Source of the DNA: Rhabditoides inermis
Lineage: Eukaryota; Nematoda; Chromadorea; Rhabditida; Rhabditidae
Length of the DNA stretch: 64,000 bases
Direction: 5' to 3'
NCBI GenBank assembly: GCA_963966185.1
Contig: CAWZYM010000408.1
Span: forward strand, 186,001-250,000
The notes under the pieces are model-generated. The model was not told the origin of the DNA and made no database searches. It worked only from the letters and a program-made list of their open reading frames with translations. Positions 22,127-35,284 of the stretch are shown here, in pieces; the stretch's first letter is position 1; the number at the start of each line of letters is the position of its first letter. The position numbers and the translations under genes were made by a program.

Positions 22127-24704
22127 ACTATAACTCAAGAACGAATTGAGGAAGACAGTTCATATTCACACCATACAACAACCTAACTAAGACAAAAGTT
22201 TTAGTAAACATATAATGTAAACAAGTAAACAAGTAAACAAATCATGTAAACATTCTCGGAAATCTTAATAACTTTGTTAGTTTTCAAGGTAGACACTTCA
22301 TACTCATACCATAACACAAGTACACAAGTACATTTATGATAGTAAACAACTCATGTCAACAAGTAAACAAAGAAGTAAACAACACAAAAAAATTTTTCAG
22401 AGGTATCTAACGTGCACTAGACTATTGAGATGCCCTTTAAGGGTTAAGGTACTGTAGCGTCGGTGATTGAAATTTTGATTCATGACCTCATTTGCATTTT
22501 TCCAAATATGGTAATGTTGTATCTCGGTCAGTTTTAGTGTTACTGAGGTGTCCTTTTAGGGTTAGGGTAGTGTAGGGTCGACAAATTAAATTTTGGTTTC
22601 TGACCTCATTTGCATATTTCCAATTATGGTAATGTTGTAACTCGGTCAGTTTTTGTGTTAACCATCGCGTCTCAGGTGACACCAAACCTTAACCCAAAAG
22701 TTGTATACTGATTCGTTAAAAGAGTAATGAGTTATGACTCTGGACATACGGTCGCCATACGGTCTCTCATACGGTCGCCCTGGCAGGGCTATATAAAATT
22801 TGCTATGGTCGTTGTTTGTTTGTTGGTCCCAGCATGTAGCTCAGTAACTATTACACCTACACAGCTCATACTCTAAACTTAACACTCTTATGGTGATCGC
22901 ATGCAATCGTTTCATTTTCACAATCACAGCTCTACTTACCGTATGACTTTACTAACAGCTTGACATAGCCTAAAAAACTTTTCACTCATATGCTCAGTCC
23001 ATGTTTTAAGATGTGAATCTCATACTGTAAACTTAGACTTATCACACTATATTGACTTGACACACGTTACTAGGACTCATTCCGAAAACTCCTTATATGG
23101 GTTTATATAGAATTTCCAAAATTTCAGAAGGACATAACTCAAGACTGAAGAAACATTTCACACTCAAACTACAAAATTAATGTCAACCAATCACTCCTAA
23201 CAGACACACATTAGCATAGGTTCCTATATCATTTCCTTAAATGGGTTCACTAACAACTCGGTCCACTTCTATGTAAACCTACCTTCAAACTTTATATTTT
23301 GTCATGAAACTTGCACAGTAACATGAAACGTTCATGTTATTTACAGTTTTACAGTTTTATTTCAAAAAACCAGTTTAAAAAAGTTTTACAGCATTTTTCA
23401 TTTTCTGACAGGATCAATCACGTAAGATGCAAAACGCAAAAACCTTGAATATCTTTGTTAGTTTTGAAGACTAAAATTTCAAACTTTAGCTGATGATAGA
23501 AGACACTTGGCCGTTCACACCATTTCAATTTCAAATGAAATACTCATTCCGTTTTCAAAATATAAATATTCAAATTTTAGTAGAAATTTTACATTTTTGA
23601 TCATAACTTCTTTCGTTTTCAATATTAATTTTTCAAACTTTTATGGTAAATCACTTTCTTTGACACAAGTAACACAAACACGTATGCTCAACTCTATTAC
23701 TGAAAATAAAAATCATATTTCATGATTCACTAGATCAACTACATTCCCTTACTATATAAGAGTTGAGACCTGGATTTTACACAGTAATTCATAACTCAAA
23801 AACTAATATTTACTGACAAAGTTTCAGATTTTTCGCTTCACTGTGGAAGGATTTCACTTTTTCAAAAAAACCTTGATTTTCAACTAAATGTGGCTCATTT
23901 TTGCAGTTGAGCATATTGACCGCTGACAGGATCAATCAGGCAAGATGCAAAACGTAAAATACAGTACAACTATGTTTCAACTTCTTAGAAAAATGATTAA
24001 TTATCTCATCCCTTCCACCAATGACACCTTAGGTTCTGAGTACCTGCGGGGTACCATCTCACCTGTCGCCTCTCACCTGTCACATGAGATAAATTAGCAT
24101 AAACTTCGAATTTCACTTCACGACTCCGTGACTTTTGTCTAGATGAGAGTTGACACCTGCATTTTCTAATTTAATTATCGCTACTTACCGTGATACCTAT
24201 ATTCATGAATTATTTCAGATTTTTATTAAGTGTTTGAATTTTAATTTATTTTTCAATTTCGATTTTTTTAATACTCAGAAATGGTATAAAAATTTATAAC
24301 TTTGTTATTTTTAGAGGTAGAATGTTCATACTTGGTACAGGTAACAAGTAAACAATTACAATTTTTTATGTTAACAACTTAGGTAAACAAGTAAACAAAA
24401 AAGTAAACAACTCAAAATCTCCTGATTTTGATATCTAATCGATAATAAACCTTCAGGAGAGTTAAGGTATAGTGTTTACAAGTCAGGTAAACAAGTAAAC
24501 AAAATTGTAAACAACTCCAAAAGTGAAGATTCTGATGTCTGATGTGTACTAGACCCATAGTAGAGTTCATATCTGATGTTTACATAATGAGTAAACAAGT
24601 AAACAAAAACGTGAACAACTTCAAAACTACAGATTTCGATGTCTGATGTGTACTAGACCCATAGGAGAATTCAGATTTGAAGTTTTTATGAGTTGACGCG
24701 GAGA

Positions 24705-24807
24705 GGCGAGCGCGCCGAAGGCGCGCGAGCCTCGGAGCGCAGTGCGGCGGCGAAGCCGCCGCCACTAGCGGGCCGGAGGCGAGCGAAGCGAGCCTCCGGC
24801 CCGCTAG
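24705..24807 (+). terminator. Helitron-type 3' hairpin cluster just before the autonomous element
   Basis: Three hairpins, the middle a perfect GCGGCGGC-GAA-GCCGCCGC followed by CACTAG, the last bounded by CTAG and ending at 24807. The next base is T, then CGCC, the inferred 5' end of the 20-kb element. Confidence 0.7.
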
Positions 24808-25511
24808 TCGCCTCTCTCCTCCCCTAAAATTTCCTATGGCGTTTGTTTGTCCAGATTCATAACTCATCATTCTTTCCACGAATCAGGATACAACTTCGGA
24901 GTTAAGGTTTGGTGTCACCTGAGACGCGATCGTTACTCTGACATCTCATTTGCATAACTCCTTATATGGGTTCCACGAGAGGAACTTTGGACTTTGACTC
25001 GAAAACAGACTTTTCATTATAACTCAAGAACGAATTGAGGTAGACAGTTCATATTCACACCATACAACTACCTAACTAAGACAAAAGATTTAGTAAACAT
25101 ATTATGTAAACATGTAAACAAGTAAACAAATAACGTGAACAATCTCGGAAACCTTAATAACTCAGTCAGTTTTCAAGGTAGACACTTCGTACTTGCACCA
25201 TAACACAAGTAAACAAGTACATTTATGATAGTAAACAACTCATGTCAACAAGTGAACAAAGAAGTAAACAACACAAAATTTCATTTCAGAGGTATCTAAC
25301 GTGTACTAGACCATGTACTGAGTTCAAATTTGTTGTTTACATAGAAAGTAAACAAGTAAACAAATTTGTAAACAACTCCAAATCTCATTTCAAAGATACC
25401 TAACGTGTACTAAACCAAGCACTGAGTTCATATTTGTTGTTTACAAGTGAAATGAACAGGTAAACAATTTTGTAAACAACTCAGAAATGTGTTTTTAATG
25501 TCTCTAACGTG

Positions 25512-25985
25512 TCAAACAGGGAGATACAAAGAAGAGAAAGGGAGAGTTGCTACAGCTCAATCAGCGACTCAAAGAGACGCTCACTTTCAGAATGAGTTGC
25601 CGAGTGATATCGATCGGTTGTCGTCATCCCGCGCATTTCTCTTTCGACAGTGAGAAAGGGGGAGAGACAGGGAGATACAAAGAGGGAAGAGAAAGAGTGA
25701 GCTGCTACAGATCAATCAACTACTCGAAGAAACTCTAACTTTCAGAGTGAGTAACCGAGTGATATCGATAGATTGTCGATTAGTTACATTTCCATCCCGC
25801 CATCTCTTATGTTTCAATATCACTTGCAATTATACATTTGCAAACAAAAGATCATCTCGCATAATTTCATCGTCTTCTACATTACAGGACGGTCGCATTC
25901 TACCGTCATTTTCCCAACTTACAGGTCATCTCGTCATCCTATCTCAGCCGGTGGGAGTATGTGAACACATTTCTCTTTCGAGAGT

Positions 25986-26047
<62 letters not shown>

Positions 26048-26663
26048 GGTGAGAGGGAGAGGGGAAGGATGAAGAGAACTGCTTAACCAGCCACTCGAGA
26101 CGCTCATGTTCAAAGTGAGTAATCGAGTGATATCGATTAATACATCATTGTAGGCATTAAAAATGCTTCCAGAGAGCCATTCCCATGCTTTAACAAATCC
26201 GAATAAACGATTGCTTCACTGATTGATTGATCGATCGATAGATTGTCGATTAGTTACATTTCCATCCCACCATCTCGCATCATTTCATCGTCTTCTACAT
26301 TACAGGACGGTATATATATATATACTTTTTAATCTCTTTTTCTATCAACTTTCACCTATTTTGAAAACACAGTTTCATGATATTTCAAATCTGCTGACTT
26401 TCCCGCGCTTTTCCCTCATTCTCATTTTAGTCAATTATTTCGCAACGCAGGTCATGCGCGCTTTGTCATTATCCCATGGTTTGGTCACCTTGCGCAAGCA
26501 CTTTTTTCACATTCTTGATTTATTATAACAGTCTTTCAAAGAATAATAATCGTTTAAACCATTACATATTTCACATACGCAAACATTTCGACTCTTTTTG
26601 AAGGGTTAATCACTCATCACTGGATTTTGTGAAACGCATTATTCACCAAAACTTTAAGCAACT
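25512..26663 (+). other. 5' leader region of the Helitron gene with duplicated blocks
   Basis: Array sequence stops at about 25512. A block beginning ACAGGGAGATACAAAG occurs at 25516 and about 25667. GAGTGATATCGAT recurs near 25600, 25757 and 26125. A block containing TTCTACATTACAGGACGGT occurs near 25876 and 26293. A (GA)n tract spans about 25985-26043. A 21-base stretch at 26164-26184 repeats the intron-1/exon-2 junction at 26787-26807. No gene seen; it may hold the promoter and 5' UTR. Confidence 0.45.
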
Positions 26664-27864
26664 ATGTCAAACCGCAAACACTCAAAAAGAGTAAGACGAA
26701 GCAGCGGACAAGAACCTCTTCCGCCACCTTCAAGCCAGAAAGCAACGCCACCGGTGAGTCAATCGATATCTTGTCCCATCAGCTGTTGCTTCCAGAGAGC
26801 CATTCCCTCGCGCATTGACGAGAAGGAGCTGGACGAGCTCATCCCCCACGTGCTGGCCCTCTTCCAGAGCGCCAACGGGCAACAAGTCGTCTATCTACCA
26901 TCTCAAGTGAGCTTTTCATTTTCTCTGTATTAGACATGTTCGTTACCGTATTGTCGACTACAAAGAATTCACTCACGAATATAGTTCCTCTTTTTAATAC
27001 AGATGTGAATCATGCTTAAATGCTCAATTACAGTAAATCAAAACGATAAAAAAAACGGTTTGCTGTCGTGAAGCGAGTTCAAAATGAAGATTGATCTGCA
27101 ATTGTGATATGTTTCCAGCATGACTCGCCCGTGTCTGGACGCGACAACATTGTGCAGTTGATCCGCCATCCTGTCACCGGAGTGCTCTCCCTCACTATGT
27201 GAGTAGGAAAATAGTATTTCAACCGTCTCACTATTATATTACAGCTACATTACAAGTTTCAAGTACGTGATTTTTGTCGATCCTACGTACGGACAGCGAA
27301 TCAAAGAACCTCTCACACACAGAGTGAGTCGCTGTTCGAGATCGACTAATTATCGTTTCATTACAGTTTCATCCCGCTATCCGGTCTCATCTGGGACGTG
27401 TATATGCACGTGTATTCCCCCACGAAGTGCCCATCGTCGTGGCGGAGGCAGTCGATCCTAAGCCGACAACAGATGTGAGTACTCTCCATATTCTCCATTT
27501 TATCTGTGACTGCAGAGCGGATGTGCTTCTCTCCGTGCACTCGGAGCTCTCATCGCGTTCATCCGTGGACAGGACGTTTGCCAGTATGTTATGAACCTTA
27601 TCATACTTAAGATTCACTATTCTTTCAGGTTCACGTACAACATGAGAGTACTCCTGGCACTCTCGCAAGCGATTTTCCGGGAGATGGAGGTGACATGGGA
27701 GACGATCGAGGCGCTGCCACTGGGGAGGTATGCGTATGATTGTACATTTAAGACCTCGTACAGATCATATTCACAGTGATCGTACCGTACCGAGTGATGC
27801 GTACCTGCGCGCCTATCTCGACACACACACTCATCAATTGAGATCGAGGTAGAGAGACAGAGAC

Positions 27865-27911
<47 letters not shown>

Positions 27912-28064
27912 AGAGAGAGAAGCTTGAAGCTTTGCAGTGATCCTGCTACTGTTCGATCGGTCTCCAAATCACCTACACTCTCTCCTCCTGCCCACCAGTC
28001 CCTTCCGAACGCATGGGATATGAGGCGAGGCGAGGAGAGAGGACGACAGCCACTCAGACAAACG
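26664..28064 (+). other. Degenerate C48/Ulp1-like module (exons 1-9)
   Basis: Residues about 1-278. NIVQLIRHP, then VIFVDPTYG (Asp near 106), then TTDSGCASLRALGALIAF (Cys near 159) run parallel to the second module in exons 10-15. The position 17 residues before the Asp is not His, and the position 6 before the Cys is Pro, not Gln. On known C48 chemistry this copy should be inactive; it may be structural. The paralogy is my reading of the two segments, not an alignment score. Confidence 0.5.
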
Positions 28065-28665
28065 GTATGCACGTTTTTTTGAACATGGAAAGATAGCTGA
28101 CATCGAATGAGTCACGAGTAACATTATTTTCAGCGTATTGAAAATATAATCCATTTCTGTTCGAACTGTTATTTGAGAACAATGCAAATATTGTGTGATT
28201 GTCTGACAGTCATGTTATTCAATTGTATATACTCACAAAGACGGATATTAACACTGAAAGAACTATTGTAGCCGACGGAGGGACAGATGTTGGACTCAGG
28301 CTGGCTCTATGATGCGTGTCAGTTCCTTCTCGAGCTACGAGCGACCCACACATACTTCCAAGGAGCACAAAGAATTGAAGACATTGCTCTCATGGTAAGT
28401 CCTTCCTCTTATTTCTTCCTTTTTTCAATATTTTCAGGGTACGGGCGTATCTGTGGACTCTGTGCAACTTCCCACTGGAGATCACCCTGTAGTGCAAATT
28501 CTGTTCGAGCATAATCATTTCATTCTAATCAGGTTACATATGCTTCATGATCAGTCAGTTCAAATTCAACTAATAGTTACGACCCCACGACAAGGAGAAT
28601 CCGATGGCTGGACAGCACTGTGAAGGGAAAGGGAGAGAAGGCAGTTCACTGGGCGAGTTCTCTCT

Positions 28666-28722
<57 letters not shown>

Positions 28723-31700
28723 TCTTCCATCTCTCCCTCTCTCTCTTCCATCGCTCCCTCTCTCTCCCCCTTCCCCCATCTCTCTCAGGTCATTTCAATC
28801 TCTGTCAACAGATCCGCAACAAGTACTCGTCCGCTTTCCGCCAAGTAGCCGTCTTCTTCCAGCGCGTATTCCCACAGGGAGAGATCATGATCGATGTCGA
28901 AACCGATTATGATTGCCAGACAGTGAGTTTTTTGACGTTACAATTTCATTTCCATGTCTTAGGACCCTTGGTCATGTGGGTTTCGTGCATTCGGCGCATT
29001 CATCGCACTACTGCGTGGCAAAGATCCAGCAGAGTGAGTTATATATACTATCACGTCATTCGCAATTTCAATGTGATCATATGATTCGTTCAGTTTTGCG
29101 TGGGATACGAGCACCCTTTGTCAGATTCTGACCAACGCAATGCACAGGCGTGGTAGCTGGCAAGACTATGAGACAGCCGTTCTCGGAATGTGAGTATGTT
29201 CAATCTAAACCAATCTTCACGTTTTTAGGGAGGGTCGTCGTACTGAGTCATCAAACATCTCTCTTGCTCCGCTTCTTCTAACTGTCAATAGACGCACACA
29301 GAACACCAACGTCAAACTCGACAGGTAACTCGAGTACTGTATAACTTTGTTCTTAGTATTTCGTTAAATAATGCTGAATCGCCATCAGATCTCGGTGTCT
29401 GAAGGGTCCATCAAAAGAGAAAAACACGACACGTACAGTGGAGAATCGACTTGAGCCCTTTGGAATGAAGACGCCAGAGGCGCTCATTGTGACACCCACT
29501 CGAGAGAAAGAGGCGACACCCGAGGCGACACCCGAGGCTGAGACAACGGATGGAGACGATACAATCGATACGAACCCTGACCATACGCCGTCGCGTAGAA
29601 AGAGGCACAAAGGGTCAGTATATTGTTTTTTTTTCTATTGAATATACTGCTACAATTTGTTTTCTTTTAGACGCAAGCTCACTCCGAGACAACGCAAGGA
29701 TCGAGACGCAGAACGGAAGCGATTGAGTCGATCTCTTGGTTAGCTGTATTTTCATTTGTTCATTTTCATATAATAATATTTAGACTCCCCACGAACATTT
29801 GAGCATTCAACCGATTTATTCATCCAATATTTTTCTGAATTTCAGAATCGTCTGTTGAACATGAGGCTCGTCTACAACAAGAGGCGGTTCGATCTTGGCA
29901 TCGGAGAAAAAAAGGTTTACTTTCTAAAAAATATACTTTTCTTTCATCTATCAAACATCAAAGACATCTACTGAGCATTCGGATCGCATACGGATCCAAT
30001 CACATAGATCCGTTCATTCAAGATTCTACGTTTATATCTCTTTGAATGTGCATATTATATTTCACTACTTCCGCTATAACGCCTTCGTATTAAGAAACAT
30101 CCGGTGCGCACGACGTTCGCTTGTATGGAGAGAAGGCTCGTTCATTCGAAAGAAGACAATCCAGTTAGTACATTCAGTGCTCATATTCTACTTATTCAGT
30201 ATTCAGTATTCACATCACTGTGAAAAAAGCAAATTCCAGTGTCTTATGATGAAAGAGAGGCGGAAAGAGAGAACACGGCAAAGCGACGATATGTACTAAA
30301 ACGTGGTGAGTTGCAGATGTGTACATGTATGGTTATGTCGTTTTATATGTAGTTGATTTCGAAACAAAATTCAGCTGGATTTCTGTCTCGCAGCGAGGGT
30401 GTGGAGTTGTTGGACGTGGGCGACATGGAGGAGGAGTGCGAGCATTGCGGCGCCGTGTATCTGCGAGGCGAGTCGACCCGGATCAAGTGCTGCATGGGCG
30501 GACAGTACAAGCCGGATGACTGGAAGGAGCGACCTGCAGAGATTATGGAGATTCTCAAGGCGCCGTGAGTAGAGAGAGAGAGAGAGATAGAGAGAGAGAG
30601 AAAGAGAAAAAGAGAGAGAGAGAGACAAAGCGAGACAAAGACAGAGACTGAGACAAAGCGAGACAGTGACAGAGACTGAGAACTGAGACAGAGCGTTCGT
30701 GTAAATTAGAGGGGGAGGTTGGAATGAGAGAGGAAGAGAAAAAAGGAAAAAAAAATTACAGAATTGTCTCTTTACAGAATCGTGCAGCAGAACTCCGCTG
30801 CAATCAACAAGTGCCTCGCGTTCGCGTCGACCAACAGGAGTGAAGTTATTGTGAAACACGGCGTGCCTGCGCGGAAGGTGAAAAACACATGCAAACATTG
30901 AAACACAGTTGAATTTATATGAATGAATGGATATAACGGATCGATAGATATTATACCCAGTGTATCATGAATTGCAAACATGCCATTATAACTGTGATTC
31001 CAGACTCGTGGTATGCCGTCCCACTCACTGTCGTCAGTTCTTCCGCAGTACCCGAATGGCAAGAGAATGTTCGGCCAGATCTGGTCTGGAACTGGCCAGT
31101 ACCCGGAAGTGACATTCTCCGAGGAACTGCAGCGGTACATTCAGAACCCGGAGGACAGGGACAAGCACATGGCCGCAGACATCCGACTCGTGAGTGGAAA
31201 GGAAGAGAGAGAAGAAGAAAGAAAGAATGGGAGAGAGAGAAAAAAGAGAGAGAGAGATAGAGAGAGAAAGAAAAATAGAGAGAGAAGTGATAGAAATACT
31301 TACAGGCAGTTGATGAACTCGCCCGCTGCCTCTTCAAGTACAACCCGCTGGCTATGTTGTACAAGCAGGCTGGGAGAGAGGTGCGCAATGTGATGAGGGA
31401 GAGTCTGCGCAAGCGGTGGCTGGTGATTCACACCGCCTACCGTACGCTCAAGGAAAGGGCGGATACGACAGTGCACAGAGTGAGTCGATTCGACACATTC
31501 TCACTACGACAGAATCAGAATATTTATCTCGAATTACGTAGCACACAATACCGAGTACGTATATAACGATGGAATACGGTCAAATACAGTAATACAATGC
31601 GTACTGCAAGTTCCAACAACATGGAATTCGGTCCCCGTTGCGTACGTGTTGTGGGTGATGTTTTCCATCCGATCGTACTATGCTATATGCTATATGATGT

Positions 31701-31886
31701 CATTTTGAAAGCCGAAACCACACCTGACGTACTTGGTTTAGGGCACTTACAATCGACTGCGAGACGAGGACACAGTGCTCCTCAGTGAGGTGGACAAGGA
31801 GGGACGGCCGGTCGAAGGACCCAAGCTGACGGTCGAGTACATTCACTCAGGGAAATCCAAGCCGCTCCCGTACTTCAGGTATGTAC

Positions 31887-31934
<48 letters not shown>

Positions 31935-32467
31935 GAGAGAGAGAGAGGGAGAGAGGGAGAGAGAGGGAGAGAGAGATGAGTAATTGTGTTCAGTCCGCTG
32001 CTGGAACCGCTCACGTACCCACTCATCCACACAATGGCCGAACACGGATATGACTCCAAGGCCAAGTCGATTCTGCCTCCCAACTTCTCCGACAAGCGTA
32101 TCGGAATCTCTCCAAGTCAGTTAAACAATGAAAGAGAGGGAAACATCTATTCAATATTATTCGTTTTTGTTTGTTTCCTCATTCTCTTCTTTTTACATAT
32201 TCCTTAATTATTGAATGTTTAGCTGACCACTCGACAGGACCACGCCTCCCCAGAGCAGACCAGCTGCCACAAGCAGAGCCACTTGAAGAGGGAGAAGAGC
32301 AAGGCGATCAAGGTGAACGTATTGATTTATTGATTTATGTTTTCCTCTCACAGATTCGGTGGACGAGGGAGGAGAGACGATCGAAGGAGAAGGAGGAGAG
32401 GAGACTGCCTACATGCATCATGATGTCCGAGGAGAAGGTGAGAGAGAAAGATTCACGCATGTAGTTC

Positions 32468-32514
<47 letters not shown>

Positions 32515-32772
32515 TGACTCACACAGCATATGCACATTGATGAGCGGCATACTATGTCATGATATGGTAAGTGATTTGTTATCAGGAGAGAGTAAAGAGT
32601 AGTGGAAAGAGAGAAAGAAAGAGAGTGAGAGAGAGAAAGAGAGAGAGGGAGAGAGATTGACTCACACAGCATATGCACATTGATGAGCTGCATACTGTGT
32701 CATCATGATAAGCGTTTTGTTATCAGGAGAGAGCAGTGAGTAGTGGAGAGAAAGAAAGAGAGAGAGTGAGAG

Positions 32773-32815
<43 letters not shown>

Positions 32816-33710
32816 GAGAGAGAGAAATTGACGCACACAGCATATGCACATTGATACGCGGCATACTATGAACTATGACATGATATCATAAGCGTTTTGT
32901 TATCAGGAGAGAGTAGTGAGTAGTGGAGAGAGAGAAAGAGAGATATAGAGATAGATAGAGAGAGAGAGAGATTGACTCACACAGCATATGCACATTGATG
33001 AGCTGCATACTGTTTTTTTTGCATACTGTACTATTCGATCATTTCTGATAACAATTATCATAAAAAAACAGAAGAGAAAGAGAGGATGTGGGAAGATGAA
33101 AGCGCTGAAATTCCGTTTCTCTCATTTAGATGACCGCGAGAGTGATGCGGCAGAAGAAGAGACGGATGTTCGGCAAGGAACTGGAGCAGAATGGACAATC
33201 GAAGAGGACGAGTTCGATACAGGTGCAGCAATCATATTTCCATCTCTCATTTATCACACTCATTTACTCTATCATCAGCTCTCTTTATCAGCTCCCGTCA
33301 ACTGCAACGAGCCGGGAGAAGCGACGGTGCGTTCGAGTCGCGCCCCTCGCACCGCTTCTCTTCTTGCGTATGACCGTGACTTCTTCGGAGCAGAGGATGT
33401 GAGATCATTTACAATACAATACGACGTTTTTGATACAGTAATCATTGTTCACATTTTATAATGTCTTTCAACAAAACCTGTGCATTTCTGATTTGGAAAT
33501 AGTCTTTAAACACATCACAACATTTCAAAAATAACTTTAAATTATAATTCATTCCGGAAGAGGATAAATAATTTAGGAAGAGTCTCCTGCAATCTCTACT
33601 GTGGCTTCTTCTCTGCCGGCAAGGAAGATCCGTGTTCACCACCAAGAGAGTGGGTTTCTCTCTCTCTCTCTTGTTCTCTCTCTCACTCTCTCTTGTTTTC
33701 TTTTTCCCGC

Positions 33711-33763
<53 letters not shown>

Positions 33764-34346
33764 ATGTTTCTCTTTCTTTCCTACTATCTCCAATTCGCTT
33801 AGAGCGCACGAGTCGCATGTCGATGCGCGAGTACGCCTGCTTCCTTCTGCGCACCACCGCCAAACAGATCGAGGAGAAGTACCACCCAGTGTACTCGCAG
33901 TGCGGACTCGGCCAACTGTATGTGGAGGACTGGTCGATGCGCATTCTCCGAGCAAGGTGAGCGACGGTTGCAGCGTTTTCATAAATTCATTTTAAATTGT
34001 TTTGTGTACATTATTCTTACAGACACGACTTCTTGAAGAGGAAGAGAGTGGAGAAAAGAAGATGCTCTGCGATGGAGGTGAGAGACATATATTATTATAA
34101 CATTCAAATACTTGTTTATAACTGTCGTATTTTAATGAGTTGAATGGATTGTATCTGTTCCAGCTGAGCGAGAAGGTAGAGAAGCTGCGCGTCTCGCACT
34201 CGAGAGAGGACAGGGCGGACATCCACCAGTCCAACGCCTTCCTCCGCCACAGAGCCACCGCTGCCAAGATGCACGTGGATCTCGGAGCGATCGTGAGTGG
34301 GGAAAGAAATAGAGAGAGAGAGAGAAACAAGAAAAGCGGGAGCAAC

Positions 34347-34378
<32 letters not shown>

Positions 34379-34579
34379 GATAGAGAGAGAGAAAGAGAGG
34401 GGGGGGGGAGAGAGAGGAAACCAGAGGAGCAAAAAAACGAAATGTAAAGACAGATTTTTTTGCAGATGGTGGCCCATGCCGAAGTGAAGGGGTCGCCCCG
34501 CTATATGCGGGCGCAAGCCGAGAAGGCGATGGCAGTGATGAACGAGGTCGGCTCGCCCGACCTGTTCGTCACATTCACA

Positions 34580-34619
<40 letters not shown>

Positions 34620-35239
34620 GCAATCTTAGGCTCGCCTGTCTGGGGCGAAATCCAGAGGCAGCTGCTACCGGGGCAGAAGTGGTGCGACGCGCCCGATCTG
34701 GTGAACCGGGTGAGTGCGACACAAATGTACGATATGAATTGTTTGTGTGCCGGTGTATAAAAAATTAAACATACACAACGTGATCGTTTATGTAAGAATG
34801 AAACACATAGGAACACTAAATTTTGAAACTGTTTTCAGGTGTTTTACCAGAAGATGACGTCTCTAATGGATGAGATCATCGAGGAAGGCGGATTCGGCAA
34901 GGTGGCCGCGTACGCATGGTCGCTGGAGTTCCAGGCGAGAGGCATGCCCCACGTTCACTGCCTCATCACTCTGGAGGTGAGAAGGAATGCAGAGAAAGAG
35001 AGAAAGAGACAACAAATGAAAGAGTAAACGAGCGAAAGGGAGTTAAGAATTGGCATAAAAAGAATGCTATAGGAGAGGCTGGACACGGTAGAGAAGGTGG
35101 ACAAGTACGTGCGCGCCTCCATTCCGACCGAGGAGGAAGACCCGGAACTGCGCGACTTGGTATTGCAGTTTATGGTGCATAAACCATGCAGCAAGAGGGA
35201 CAGGAACGGATTCCATCCCAACAAGACCGCCTTTTGTCG

Positions 35240-35284
<45 letters not shown>

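Larger units (their letters stand above)
21417..24807 (+). repeat. Composite Helitron unit, copy 3, with MITE insertion
   Basis: Matches copies 1 and 2 from its start to about 23507, apart from a 502-bp gain (494-bp element plus 8-bp TSD). After 23507 it follows the ordinary long unit class seen at 53340-64000 instead of switching to the CCCCTGCCGG leader. It ends in a hairpin cluster with CTAG at 24804-24807. Confidence 0.75.

Noticed and set aside
21901..22149. 82-codon frame
   Set aside because: It is the interior and right end of the hAT-like MITE, made of inverted CGGAAAT words.
30343..30558. Minus-strand frame over the Cys finger exon
   Set aside because: Shadow of exon 21 on the plus strand, which carries the recognised C-x2-C...CC motif.
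33992..34816. 274-codon minus-strand frame
   Set aside because: Antisense to exons 33-36 of the Helitron and dominated by CT-tract translation.
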